Shown here in pieces: positions 33,588 through 43,428 of a stretch of DNA of 64,000 nucleotides; positions within the stretch are counted from its first letter, which is position 1, and each line of letters opens with the position of its first letter. A program made the position numbers and the translations under genes. Below the pieces are notes generated by a model, which saw nothing but the letters and a program-made list of their open reading frames with translations, ran no database searches and was not told the DNA's origin. Source of the DNA: Gaiellales bacterium (lineage in GTDB: Bacteria > Actinomycetota > Thermoleophilia > Gaiellales > JAICJC01); contig DASUHM010000048.1 of assembly GCA_036273515.1 (NCBI GenBank), positions 1 to 64,000 on the forward strand, written 5' to 3'.

Positions 33588-34754
33588 TTAGCGGGCCTGC
33601 TCGGCCACGTGGGGGGCGCGCGGCAGGACGCGCAGCGCGACCTCGCCCCGCAGCAGCCGCAGGAGCGACTCCCCGGCCAGCTCGCGCCGCCACCCGGAGA
33701 GCAGGGGATGGTCGCCGTCGTTGTCCATGGCCTGGCCCGCGATCAGGGCCTCGAGCTCGGCCCGGGTGGCCACCAGCTCGGACGCCACGCCCGCCTCGGC
33801 ACACCTGGCCTGGAGGACGGCGCTTGCGAGCGGCAGCACCACCCGCACGCGCCGGCGCACCTCGCCGGGCAGGTCGCCGTCAGATGAGCCGGCGGGCGGC
33901 GGCCCGGCCGCCGCCACGGCGGCGAGCAGGCCGTCGAGCTGCGCGCCCTTGCGCAGCTGGAGGCCGCGGATCGACTCGGCGTCGCGCGCCGTCCTCGGCC
34001 TCCGGCGGGCGATCTCGATCAGCGTCGCGTCCTTGATCAGCCACGACGCGGGCAGGTCGCGGCGGCGCGCCTCGCGCTCGCGCCACGCCGCGGCGGCGGC
34101 CAGCGCGGACACCTGCTCGCCGCGCAGGCGGCCGCGGCCGCTGACGCGGCGCCAGGCCAGCTCGGGATCCTGCACGAGCGTGGCGCCGCCGCCGTAGCGC
34201 TGTTCCATCTCCTCGTCGACCCACGCCTGCCGTCCCTGGTCACCCAGCCGCCTCCGCAGTGCCTCGGCCGCGCCCAGCAGGTGGCGGACGTCGTCGGCCG
34301 CGTACTCGATCTGGACCGGCGTCAGCGGCCGCTTCGACCAGTCGGTGAAGCCCTCGTCGTGGCGCAGCCGCACGCCGACGGCCTGCTCCAGCAGCCGTTC
34401 GAGCGACGGCGAGCCGCCGTAGCCGGCGAAGCCCGCCGCCACCTGCGTGTCGAAGACGTTGCGCGGGCGCACGTCGTGGTGGAGGACGAACGCGGCCAGG
34501 TCGCCGGAGGGCGCGTGCATGACCTTCTCGACGCCCGGGTCGGCCATGAGCTCGGCGACCGGATCGAGCGGCGCGCCCGCCAGCGGGTCGACGACCGCCA
34601 GCCGCTGCGCCGTTGCCAGTTGCACCAGGCACAGGGCGGGCGCGTAGGTGCGCTCCCAGACGAACTCCGTGTCGACCGCGCAGCGGCCCTCTGCCCGCGC
34701 CTGGTCGAGCAGCGGCCCAAGCGCCGCAGCCGTCGTGATCTGCTCGAGCTCCAT
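33588..34754 (-). CDS. rnd: Ribonuclease D
   Basis: This 388-residue enzyme has the DEDD exonuclease domain (CAVDTEFVWERTY for Exo I, VMHAPSGDLAAF for Exo II, IEYAADDVRHLL for Exo III with the catalytic Tyr). An HRDC domain follows around residues 208-285 and a further C-terminal helical region. It trims 3' ends of structured RNAs such as tRNA precursors. It diverges from nfeD by 35 bases. Confidence 0.93.
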   Translation of the reverse strand: MELEQITTAAALGPLLDQARAEGRCAVDTEFVWERTYAPALCLVQLATAQRLAVVDPLAGAPLDPVAELMADPGVEKVMHAPSGDLAAFVLHHDVRPRNVFDTQVAAGFAGYGGSPSLERLLEQAVGVRLRHDEGFTDWSKRPLTPVQIEYAADDVRHLLGAAEALRRRLGDQGRQAWVDEEMEQRYGGGATLVQDPELAWRRVSGRGRLRGEQVSALAAAAAWREREARRRDLPASWLIKDATLIEIARRRPRTARDAESIRGLQLRKGAQLDGLLAAVAAAGPPPAGSSDGDLPGEVRRRVRVVLPLASAVLQARCAEAGVASELVATRAELEALIAGQAMDNDGDHPLLSGWRRELAGESLLRLLRGEVALRVLPRAPHVAEQAR

Positions 34755-34789
34755 GGACGAGCGCAGTATTGCGCACTACTGTTGACCGT

Positions 34790-35261
34790 ATGGAAGCTTG
34801 GGTGGTTTGGGTGGTCATTGCGGTCGTGCTGCTTGTCGCCGAAGCCACCACATCGGCGTTCGTCGCCGTCTACTTCGGCCTCGCCGCCGTGGCCACCGCC
34901 GCGCTCGCCGCAGCCGGCCTGGGCCTTCCCGTCCAGCTGGCCGCGTTCGCGATCCTCTCGGTCGGAAGCCTGCTCCTCACCCGGCCCGCGCTGCAGCGGG
35001 CCGCGGGCAAGGCGGCGGGCATCCGCACCGGCGTCGACGCGATGCAGGGGCGCATCGGCGTCGTCACCCGCCCGATCGCCGAGCTCGAGCCCGGCCAGGT
35101 CAAGGTGGGCGGCGAGACGTGGACGGCCCGCTGCTACTACGACGAGGAGGCGATCCCGCTCGGAAGCAGGGTCGAGGTCGTCAAGGTGGAGGGGGTCACG
35201 GCGCTCGTGATCCCGGCACCGTCGCCGCGCGGCGACTCCGCGCTCGAGCAGGGAGAATCGG

Positions 35262-35272
<11 letters not shown>
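34790..35272 (+). CDS. NfeD-like membrane protein
   Basis: The 160-residue protein has three or four N-terminal helices (MEAWVVWVVIAVVLLVAEAT onward) and a C-terminal OB-fold domain (about 80-150; MQGRIGVVTRPIAELEPGQV, YYDEEAIPLGSRVEVVKVEG), the short NfeD type without the protease domain. NfeD proteins work with SPFH proteins in membrane organisation. The next gene, an SPFH protein, overlaps by 11 bases, the usual pairing. Confidence 0.9.
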
Positions 35273-36233
<961 letters not shown>

Positions 36234-36294
36234 GCCGCTCCTCGCGGTCGTCCGGCCGGGCGGACCGGGATCGCTTGTAGAATGCGCGCGTCCC

Positions 36295-37044
36295 GTGAAG
36301 GTGCCCACGCCCCGACAGCGCTCGCTCGTCCTGGCCGCGTTCACGGCGGTGACGGTGCTGGCGTTCACTGCGGCGCCCGCGGCGGCCGACACGGCGACGT
36401 TCCAGCACCCGGCCGGGCCGGCCTCGCACGCCATGGACCAGATCTACCGGGCCGTCCTCGGCGTGACCGTGACGATCTTCGTGCTGGTGGGCGGGTGGCT
36501 GCTCTACTCCGCGCTGCGCTTCCGGGTCAAGCCGGGCGATCCCGACACCGAGCCGCCCCAGGTGCACGGCTCGACCCGGCTCGAGATCGGCTGGACACTC
36601 GCACCGGTGCTCGTCCTGGGGGCGCTGGTCGGATACACGCTCGACAACGTCCACACCGTCAAGAACGCGCCGGCGAACGCGATGGTCGTGAACGTGAAGG
36701 CCCAGCAGTTCTCGTTCACGTACCTCTACGGCGCCGATTCAGGCGCCTCGGGCAAGGCCCCGAGCACGCCATCGACGCTGGTGGTACCCGTGGACACGCC
36801 CGTGAAGCTGCTCGTGCGCTCGATCGACGTCGACCACGACTGGTGGGTGCCGGCGCTCGGCCCGAAGATCGACGCGATCCCCGGCCAGACCAACTCGACC
36901 TGGTTCCAGGCAGACCACACCGGGACGTACACCGGCCAGTGCGCGGAGTTCTGCGGCCTTGGCCACGCCACGATGATCATCACCGTGAAGGTGCTCTCTC
37001 GAGACGACTGGAACGCCTACACCGCGAAGCTCCAGAGGACATGA
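36295..37044 (+). CDS. ctaC: Cytochrome c oxidase subunit II (second locus)
   Basis: The GTG at 36295 gives 249 residues with a cleavable signal peptide (SLVLAAFTAVTVLAFTAAPAAA), two membrane helices and a cupredoxin domain with complete CuA ligands: His in DVDHDWW and CAEFCGLGHATM. TAGAAT lies 12-17 bases before the start, so the mRNA leader is very short. It precedes an A2-type subunit I by four bases. No fused cytochrome c. Confidence 0.93.
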   Translation: MKVPTPRQRSLVLAAFTAVTVLAFTAAPAAADTATFQHPAGPASHAMDQIYRAVLGVTVTIFVLVGGWLLYSALRFRVKPGDPDTEPPQVHGSTRLEIGWTLAPVLVLGALVGYTLDNVHTVKNAPANAMVVNVKAQQFSFTYLYGADSGASGKAPSTPSTLVVPVDTPVKLLVRSIDVDHDWWVPALGPKIDAIPGQTNSTWFQADHTGTYTGQCAEFCGLGHATMIITVKVLSRDDWNAYTAKLQRT

Positions 37045-37048
37045 CCCG

Positions 37049-38686
37049 ATGGTGACCGAAGCCTCCACCGCCCCGCCCGCCACCGACCGGCCCGCCACCG
37101 GCATGTGGTCGTGGGTGACCACGGTCGACCACAAGCGGATCGGGATCATGTACCTGTACACCACGTTCTTCTTCTTCGCGGTGGGCGGGCTGATGGCGCT
37201 CGCCATCCGGCTCCAGCTCGAGCACGCGAACAACCAGGTCGTGTCCGCGGAGGCCTACGACCGCCTGTTCACGATGCACGGAACCACGATGATCTTCCTG
37301 TTCGTCATTCCGGTGATGGCGGCGTTCGGGAACTACCTCGTGCCGCTCCAGATCGGCGCCCGCGACATGGCGTTCCCGAGGCTCAATGCCGCCTCCTACT
37401 GGCTGGTGCTGTTCGGCGGCCTCGTCATGTACTCGAGCTTCGCCTGGGGCGGAGGCGCGGCCGATGCCGGCTGGACGTCCTACCCACCGCTCTCGGTGAT
37501 CTCACCCGGACACGGCCTTGACCTGTGGATCGTCGGCCTGCACATCCTCGGCCTCGCGTCAATCCTGGGCGCGATCAACTTCATCTGCACGATCCACAAC
37601 ATGCGCGCGCCCGGAATGCGGCTTTCGCGCATGCCGCTCTTCACGTGGTCGATCGACGTCTACTCGATCATGCTGGTCGTGTCCGGCCCGGTGTTCGCGG
37701 GGGCGCTGACGCTGCTGCTCATGGACCGCAACTACGGCACGAGCTTCTACCAGCCGGCGACCCACGGGCCGATCCTCTACCAGCACCTGTTCTGGTTCTA
37801 CTCCCACCCGGTCGTCTACGTGATGGCGCTGCCCGGGTTCGGGATGATCTCGGAGATCGTCCCGGTGTTCTCGCGCAAGCCGCTCTTCGGCTACAAGGCG
37901 CTCGTCTACTCGCTGGTCGCGATCGCCTTCCTGGGGTTCCTGGTGTGGGGCCATCACATGTTCGCGGTCGGGTTCTCGACCCCGCTCCAGGTCTGGTTCA
38001 TGATCGCGTCGATGGCGATCGGCGTGCCGACCGGCGTCAAGATCTTCAACTGGATCGGGACGATGTGGATGGGGCGGATCAGGTTCGAGCCGCCGATGCT
38101 CTACGCCGTGGCGTTCGTCGGCCTGTTCATGATCGGGGGGCTCTCGGGGATCTTCGTGGCGGCGTTCCCGATCGACCTGTACGTGACCGACAGCTACTTC
38201 GTCGTCGCCCACTTCCACTACGTGCTCGGCACCGTCCCGGTGTTCGCCGTGCTCGGCGGCCTGCACTTCTGGTATCCGAAGATGAGCGGGCGGATGCTCG
38301 ACCGAGCGCTCGCCGTGCGCGCCTTCTGGATCGTCTTCATCGGGTTCAACATGACGTTCTTCCCGATGCACGACCTCGGCCTCTCCGGCATGCCCCGCCG
38401 CGTCAGCACGTACACGAACCACGCGTGGGACACGGCCAACCTGATCTCGACCATCGGCGCCTTCGTACTCGCCACCGGCGTCCTGATGGTGCTCTGGAAC
38501 TGCCTGCACTCGCTGCGAGTGGGCCGGATCGCGCCGGCCGACCCGTGGGGCGCCAACAGCCTCGAGTGGTACACGACCTCGCCGCCGCCGCCGCACAACT
38601 TCGACGAGCTGCCGGCGATCCGCAGCGAGCGGCCGCTCTACGATCTGCGCCGCGAGAGGGCCGCGACCCCCGCCACCGGAGACTGA
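37049..38686 (+). CDS. ctaD: Cytochrome c oxidase subunit I, A2 type
   Basis: This 545-residue protein has twelve helices and all heme and copper ligands: TMHGTTMIFLF, WFYSHPVVYVMALPGFG, WGHHMFAVG and VAHFHYVLG. In helix VI the proton-channel glutamate of A1 enzymes is absent and the motif is YSHPVV, the mark of the A2 subfamily in which Tyr-Ser takes over the proton path. It is followed by two small subunit genes. With CoxII upstream it makes the second complete core oxidase of the window. Confidence 0.95.
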   Translation: MVTEASTAPPATDRPATGMWSWVTTVDHKRIGIMYLYTTFFFFAVGGLMALAIRLQLEHANNQVVSAEAYDRLFTMHGTTMIFLFVIPVMAAFGNYLVPLQIGARDMAFPRLNAASYWLVLFGGLVMYSSFAWGGGAADAGWTSYPPLSVISPGHGLDLWIVGLHILGLASILGAINFICTIHNMRAPGMRLSRMPLFTWSIDVYSIMLVVSGPVFAGALTLLLMDRNYGTSFYQPATHGPILYQHLFWFYSHPVVYVMALPGFGMISEIVPVFSRKPLFGYKALVYSLVAIAFLGFLVWGHHMFAVGFSTPLQVWFMIASMAIGVPTGVKIFNWIGTMWMGRIRFEPPMLYAVAFVGLFMIGGLSGIFVAAFPIDLYVTDSYFVVAHFHYVLGTVPVFAVLGGLHFWYPKMSGRMLDRALAVRAFWIVFIGFNMTFFPMHDLGLSGMPRRVSTYTNHAWDTANLISTIGAFVLATGVLMVLWNCLHSLRVGRIAPADPWGANSLEWYTTSPPPPHNFDELPAIRSERPLYDLRRERAATPATGD

Positions 38687-38690
38687 CGCC

Positions 38691-38807
38691 ATGCTCGACA
38701 AGCCCACCGCACAACGAAACCTGGCCCTGGCCCTCAAGCTGGCGATCTTCGCCGCGCTGATGTTCGCCGGGACCCTGGTCGTCGGAATCCTGGTGCGCTA
38801 TGGCTGA
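38691..38807 (+). CDS. Small single-helix oxidase-associated protein (38 residues)
   Basis: Four bases after the subunit I stop, an ATG opens a 38-residue protein: MLDKPTAQRNLALALKL, one hydrophobic helix to residue ~36, and an RYG end. It overlaps the start of the next small gene by 8 bases. Position, size and coupling suggest a small accessory subunit; the protein is too short for family assignment. Confidence 0.6.
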   Translation: MLDKPTAQRNLALALKLAIFAALMFAGTLVVGILVRYG

Positions 38808-39021
38808 TCGGGACCACACCGGCGGCGACTTCCACCTCCCGTCGCCGTCGGCACTGCCCTTCGCCACGTCCGTCGGCGTCGCGCTCGTGTTGTTCGGGCT
38901 CGTGCCGGACGCCCGCATCTGGCGGCTCGCGCTCGTCTCGATCGGCTTCATCGTGATCGTGATCTTCGGCGCGCAGTGGCTCCGCGACGCGGTCGACGAG
39001 TACCGCGACCTGCCCGAGTAG
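38800..39021 (+). CDS. Small oxidase subunit IV-like membrane protein
   Basis: The 73-residue protein has a short polar N-terminus (DRDHTGGDFHLPSPS), two hydrophobic helices (FATSVGVALVLFGLV and LALVSIGFIVIVIFGAQWL) and an acidic tail. This resembles the actinobacterial cytochrome c oxidase subunit IV (CtaF-like) in layout. It is the last gene of the second oxidase operon; its stop TAG is directly followed by the convergent gene's stop in TAGCTA. Confidence 0.7.
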   Translation: MADRDHTGGDFHLPSPSALPFATSVGVALVLFGLVPDARIWRLALVSIGFIVIVIFGAQWLRDAVDEYRDLPE

Positions 39022-40254
39022 CTACGCGGCCGCGACGGCCATGGCGACGAACAGCACGGCCAGGTAGATCATCGAGTAGTGGAAGAGCGCGCCCGCGCGC
39101 CGGGGCACCGGGTCGCGCTCGAGCCGCCAGGCCAGCCAGACGAACCAGGCGCCGGCTGCCGCTGCAACGGCCAGGTACAGGAGCCCGGCGATGCCGGCGA
39201 TCGTCGGCAGTGCCGTCACGGCGACGAGGCCGATCGAGTAGACCAGGATCTGGCGCGCCGCCGCCCGGTCGCCGCGGACGACGGGCAGCATCGGCACGCC
39301 CGCCGCGGCGTAGTCGCGCTTGATCAGCATGGCGAGCGCCCAGAAGTGCGGCGGCGTCCACACGAACACGATCACGAAGAGCACGAGCGCGCCGATCGAG
39401 AGCCGCCCGGTCGCCGCCGCCCAGCCGACCAGCGGGGGCACCGCGCCGGCGGCGCCGCCGATCACGATGTTCTGGACGGTGGAGCGCTTCAGCCAGCGGG
39501 TGTAGACGATCACGTAGAACAGGTTTCCCGCCAGGGCGACGGCCGCGGTCAGCGGGTTCACGAGGGCGGACAGGAGCACGAACGACCCGGCCGAGAGCGC
39601 CAGACCGAACTCGAGCGCGCGCGGCGCGGCCACGCGGCCGGACGCCACCGGCCGGCTCGCCGTGCGCTTCATCTCCTGGTCGATGTCACGGTCGATCAGG
39701 TGGTTGAGGGCGCTCGCGCCGCCGCACGCGAGCGCGAGTCCGATCATGGCCGCCGCGAACTTCCCGGCCGGCGGGACGCCCTGCTCGCCGACGAACATCC
39801 CGCACGCCCCCGTCCAGAGAAGCAGCGACATCACCCGCGGCTTCGTGAGCGTGAGGTAGTCGCGCCACGGCGCCGCGGGCACCGGCTCGCCGCGCAGGGT
39901 CGCGGCCGTGCCGGCGACCGCCGCCGCCAGCGCCAGCGACGCCACGGCGACGTGCAGCCAGTGCAGGGCAGGGCTCGGCGAGGCCAGCGCGACCGCGCCG
40001 CCGAGGGCGATCTCGGCCAGGAGCAGCGCGAGCGCGGCGAACCACAGCCGGCGTAGGTGGGGGTGGGCGAACCAGGCCGCGAGCGCCATCGCGAGGATGG
40101 GCGCCAGGGCGACGAGCGCGAGCGCGCGGTGGGCACCGCCGAGGTGGAGGGCGCCGCTGGCCACGACGAGGGCTGTGGCCGCGGAGGCGCCGGCCCCGGT
40201 GAGCCGAAGCCACGGCCCGGGACGCACGCCGGAGTCCTGGAGGGGGCGACGCAC
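39022..40254 (-). CDS. ctaB: Fused half-size CtaA-like domain and CtaB heme O synthase
   Basis: The 410-residue protein begins at GTG 40254, two bases after the coxC stop. Residues ~1-125 form four helices with histidines in GALHLGGAH and ALHWLHVAV, like one half of heme A synthase CtaA. Residues ~130-410 are a full protoheme IX farnesyltransferase, with the prenyl-diphosphate motif NHLIDRDIDQEMKRT, VYTRWLKRSTVQNIVIGGAA, and TPPHFWALAM. It would make heme O and perhaps heme A for the oxidases. Full CtaA-CtaB fusions are known; a four-helix half is rarer. Confidence 0.85.
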   Translation of the reverse strand: MRRPLQDSGVRPGPWLRLTGAGASAATALVVASGALHLGGAHRALALVALAPILAMALAAWFAHPHLRRLWFAALALLLAEIALGGAVALASPSPALHWLHVAVASLALAAAVAGTAATLRGEPVPAAPWRDYLTLTKPRVMSLLLWTGACGMFVGEQGVPPAGKFAAAMIGLALACGGASALNHLIDRDIDQEMKRTASRPVASGRVAAPRALEFGLALSAGSFVLLSALVNPLTAAVALAGNLFYVIVYTRWLKRSTVQNIVIGGAAGAVPPLVGWAAATGRLSIGALVLFVIVFVWTPPHFWALAMLIKRDYAAAGVPMLPVVRGDRAAARQILVYSIGLVAVTALPTIAGIAGLLYLAVAAAAGAWFVWLAWRLERDPVPRRAGALFHYSMIYLAVLFVAMAVAAA

Positions 40255-40256
40255 GG

Positions 40257-40874
40257 CTAGAGAAGATATACGACGGTGTAGAGCACGATCCAGACGACGT
40301 CGACGAAGTGCCAGTAGAGGCCGGTCACCTCGAGACCCATGTGCTGGCCGGCGGAGTAGTGGCCGCGGATCGACCGGATGAACGCGATGGTGAGCAGCGT
40401 CGCGCCCACGAAGACGTGGAACCCGTGCAGGCCGGTCAGCGAGAAGAACCCCGACGTGAACGCGTCGGTGCCCGGCGTGAAGCCCAGGTGCAGGTACTCG
40501 TGCACCTGCAGGGCCAGGAACGTCAGGCCCATGAGCAGCGTCAGGCCGAGCCCGCAGATCAGGCCGAAGCGGCGGTTGCGCTTGATCGAGACGAGCGCCC
40601 AGTGCATCGTGAACGACGAGGAGACCAGGATCGCCGTGTTGACCCCGGTCGGCCCCTTCGGCACCTCGATCCCGGCCGGCGGCCACGGGCTGTGCGTGAA
40701 CCGCAGGTAGAAGAAGACCGTGAAGAACGAGCCGAAGAGCATGATCTCCGACCCCAGGAACATGATCATCCCCAGGAAGATCGGCGATCGCAGCAGGCTG
40801 TCGTGGTACGCCGAGACCGGCGCGGCCTCGTGCCCGTTGCCGTGCCCGTCGATCGTGGCCGCGGTTGCGCTCAC
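40257..40874 (-). CDS. ctaE: Cytochrome c oxidase subunit III
   Basis: The 205-residue protein has five hydrophobic helices and the family motifs FLGSEIMLFGSFFTVFFYLR, LQVHEYLHLGF and LHGFHVFVGATLL, ending GLYWHFVDVVWIVLYTVVYL. It belongs with the third oxidase locus, since it lies between the CoxI-Usp fusion and the heme O synthase fusion on the same strand. A 133-base stretch of palindromes separates it from the CoxI gene upstream. Confidence 0.93.
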   Translation of the reverse strand: MSATAATIDGHGNGHEAAPVSAYHDSLLRSPIFLGMIMFLGSEIMLFGSFFTVFFYLRFTHSPWPPAGIEVPKGPTGVNTAILVSSSFTMHWALVSIKRNRRFGLICGLGLTLLMGLTFLALQVHEYLHLGFTPGTDAFTSGFFSLTGLHGFHVFVGATLLTIAFIRSIRGHYSAGQHMGLEVTGLYWHFVDVVWIVLYTVVYLL

Positions 40875-40913
40875 GCGGCGACTCCAGTCTCCGCATGGGC
40901 GGGGAGGGGTGCG

Positions 40914-40981
40914 GGGAACCGGGAGGTTCCCGGCGCTTCCAGAAGAAGGGGGCCCGCGGGGGAAACCTGGTTTTCCCCGCG
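40914..40981. repeat. Palindromic repeats between coxA and coxC
   Basis: Two inverted repeats lie in the gap upstream of coxC: GGGAACC/GGTTCCC (40914-40920 with 40925-40931) and a near-perfect 13-base stem CGCGGGGGAAACC/GGTTTTCCCCGCG (40955-40967 with 40969-40981). The second resembles the hairpin at 6616-6642, sharing GGGGGAA and the complementary TTCCCC. They may stabilise or attenuate the transcript between the oxidase genes, or be copies of a dispersed element. Confidence 0.6.
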
Positions 40982-41007
40982 AACGCGAGCCGGACGGCGA
41001 GCGTTGC

Positions 41008-43428
41008 TCACGAAGTGGTGGTCTCCGACGGCTCGTCGACGACCACGTGCTCGACCGGGAGCTGCGTGCGATCGCGCAGGCGCTCGATCAGGTCACGCCG
41101 CATCCAGCCCGAGCGGGTGCGCGGGAGGGTCGAGACGATGATCTCGGCGGGCGGGTCGGACTCGACCACGTCGAGCACCGCCGTGTACGGGTCGCGGTCG
41201 ACCACGTAGCCGTTGGCCTCGATCCCCGCAGCCCGCAGCGCGGCCAGCGTCGCCTCGAGCCGGGCCCGCGTGGCGGCGGCGACGGCGGCCTCGTCGACCA
41301 CCCAGGTGTCGGTCGGGTCGTTCTGCGGGCAGATGACGGTCACGCGGACCGGGTCGGTGGCCGCACGGCTGCGCACCGCGGCGATCAGCCGCTCGCCGGC
41401 AACCGTCTGGTTGGCGACCACCAGGATGTGCTTCAGGGCGCTCATGATCGCCTCTCTCTGGACGGGGGTCGCCTGGGCCAGCGCGACGGGCACCGGGATC
41501 TCCTCCGGGGCCGGCGGCACGTGCACCGTCACGATCGCGTGACGGGCGCCGGGCACGCCGTAGGCGTACGGGCTGCCGACGATCTGGGGCGGCTCGTCGA
41601 AGTTGAAGATCGGCGGGGGCGACGTGACCTGCCACTCGAGCGTGAGCGCGCGCCACGGGTTCGCCGGCGCCGGCGCGCCCTTCCACCAGCTGTGCGCCAT
41701 GTTGTAGAGGAACACGAGGGTCGAGGCCCCGAGCGCGAACGCGCAGATCGAGATGATGAAGTTCATGTCGGCCCACTTGGACGGGTAGTCCGCGATCCGC
41801 CGCATCATCCCCTCCATCCCCAGCCAGTGCATGGGCATGAAGGTGGCGTTGAAGAAGATGAACGTGAGCCAGAAGTGCAGCTTGCCGAGGCTCTCGTCGT
41901 ACATCCGCCCGGTCATCTTCGGATACCAGTGGTAGATGCCGGCGTAGATCGTGAACACCGAGCCGCCGAAGAGCACGTAGTGGATGTGGGCGACGACGAA
42001 GTAGGTGTCGGTCACGTTGATGTCCACCGGGATGACGGCCAGGAAGACGCCGGACAGGCCGCCGATCACGAACGTGAACAGGAACCCGCAGGCGAACAGC
42101 ATGGGCGTCGTCAGGTGGACCACCCCCCGCCACAGCGTCGCGACCCACGAGAAGATCTTGATCCCGGTCGGCACCGCGATCGCCATCGTCGTGAACATCA
42201 TCGGGACGCGCAGCCACGGCGCCATGCCCGACACGAACATGTGGTGCGCCCAGACGGTGAAGCCGAGCACGCCGATGGCGACGGTCGAGATCGCGATCAG
42301 CTTGTAGCCGAAGATCGGCTTGCGCGAATGGATCGCGAGCACCTCGGAGATGATCCCGAACCCGGGCAGCATCATGATGTACACGGCCGGATGCGAGTAG
42401 AACCAGAACACGTGCTGGTACACGATGATGTTGCCGCCGTGCGTGGGGTCGAAGAAGTGCATCCCCATGATCCGGTCGAACAGCACCTGGAACTGGGCGC
42501 CCGCGATGAACGGCGTGCCCAGCACGACCAGCGTCGAGGTGGCCAGGTTGGCCCACACGAGCAGCGGCATGCGCCAGAAGCTCATACCCGGCGCCCGCAT
42601 GGTCACGATGGTGACGAGGAAGTTCACGGCCGTCGCGATCGACGATGCGCCGGCGAACTGGACGCCCATCACCCAGAAGGTCTGGCCCGGGGGCCCGTGC
42701 ACCGAGAGGCTGGCGTAGTTCGTCCAGCCGGCGTCGAACGGCCCCACGAGGAACGACGAGACCATGCACATGCCGGCCACCGGCAGCATCCAGAACGAGA
42801 GCGCGTTCAGGCGCGGGAAGGCCATGTCCTGCGCGCCGATCATGATCGGGATGACGAAGTTCCCGAGCCCGGCGAACGCGGGGATGACGAACAGGAAGAT
42901 CATCAGCGCGGCGTGCACCGAGAAGAGCGCGTTGTACGTGGCCGGCGAGAAGTACTGCAGGCCCGGCGTCGCCAGCTCGGCGCGCACGCCCTCGGCGAGC
43001 ATGCCGCCGATGATGAAGAAGATGAACGTCGTCACGAGGTACTGGACGCCGATCACCTTGTGGTCGGTATTGACCTTGAAGTAGTCGCGCCACGAGTGGG
43101 CGCCGTGATTGGAGTGGTCCTCGTGCGCCGGCGTGGCGTTGCCGATGATGTAGCCCCACCAGTAGTCCCAGCAGCCGATGCCGATGGTGAAGCCGAAGCC
43201 GGCGAAGGCGAGCATGAACGTGTCGACGACGCCCTCGTCGTACGCCGGGCTGAAGCCGGCCCAGCGGCGGATGACCATCACCAGCAGGGCGGCGCCGAGG
43301 CCCATGACGGTGGAGAGCCAGATCGCCCGCACCCAGCTGCCGCGTAGCCACACGCTCCGTTTCGGCCCGCCTCCGTGACCTTCTGTGTGGAGTTCGTGGC
43401 CGTGTAGCTCGGAGGCCTGTGCAACCAT
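41008..43428 (-). CDS. ctaD: Cytochrome c oxidase subunit I (A2 type) fused to a universal-stress-like domain
   Basis: One uninterrupted 806-residue frame encodes an extended N-terminus with two extra helices, a complete subunit I core (FSVHAALMIFLF, WFYSHPAVYIMMLPGFG, WAHHMFVSG, VAHIHYVLFGG) and, from residue 662, a UspA-like alpha/beta domain (MSALKHILVVANQTVAGERL to AEIIVSTLPRTRSGWMRRDL). The YSHPAV motif places the oxidase in the A2 group. The usual glycine-rich ATP loop of UspA is not visible. The internal ATG at 41445 is preceded by GAGAGAGG, so a separate Usp protein could also be made. It overlaps the coxB stop by one base. Confidence 0.9.
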   Translation of the reverse strand: MVAQASELHGHELHTEGHGGGPKRSVWLRGSWVRAIWLSTVMGLGAALLVMVIRRWAGFSPAYDEGVVDTFMLAFAGFGFTIGIGCWDYWWGYIIGNATPAHEDHSNHGAHSWRDYFKVNTDHKVIGVQYLVTTFIFFIIGGMLAEGVRAELATPGLQYFSPATYNALFSVHAALMIFLFVIPAFAGLGNFVIPIMIGAQDMAFPRLNALSFWMLPVAGMCMVSSFLVGPFDAGWTNYASLSVHGPPGQTFWVMGVQFAGASSIATAVNFLVTIVTMRAPGMSFWRMPLLVWANLATSTLVVLGTPFIAGAQFQVLFDRIMGMHFFDPTHGGNIIVYQHVFWFYSHPAVYIMMLPGFGIISEVLAIHSRKPIFGYKLIAISTVAIGVLGFTVWAHHMFVSGMAPWLRVPMMFTTMAIAVPTGIKIFSWVATLWRGVVHLTTPMLFACGFLFTFVIGGLSGVFLAVIPVDINVTDTYFVVAHIHYVLFGGSVFTIYAGIYHWYPKMTGRMYDESLGKLHFWLTFIFFNATFMPMHWLGMEGMMRRIADYPSKWADMNFIISICAFALGASTLVFLYNMAHSWWKGAPAPANPWRALTLEWQVTSPPPIFNFDEPPQIVGSPYAYGVPGARHAIVTVHVPPAPEEIPVPVALAQATPVQREAIMSALKHILVVANQTVAGERLIAAVRSRAATDPVRVTVICPQNDPTDTWVVDEAAVAAATRARLEATLAALRAAGIEANGYVVDRDPYTAVLDVVESDPPAEIIVSTLPRTRSGWMRRDLIERLRDRTQLPVEHVVVDEPSETTTS

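Noticed and set aside
40720-43347. An 875-codon plus-strand open frame across the third CoxI gene
   Set aside because: Same artefact of high third-position GC; no signal, domain or ribosome site, and the opposite strand encodes CoxI-Usp.
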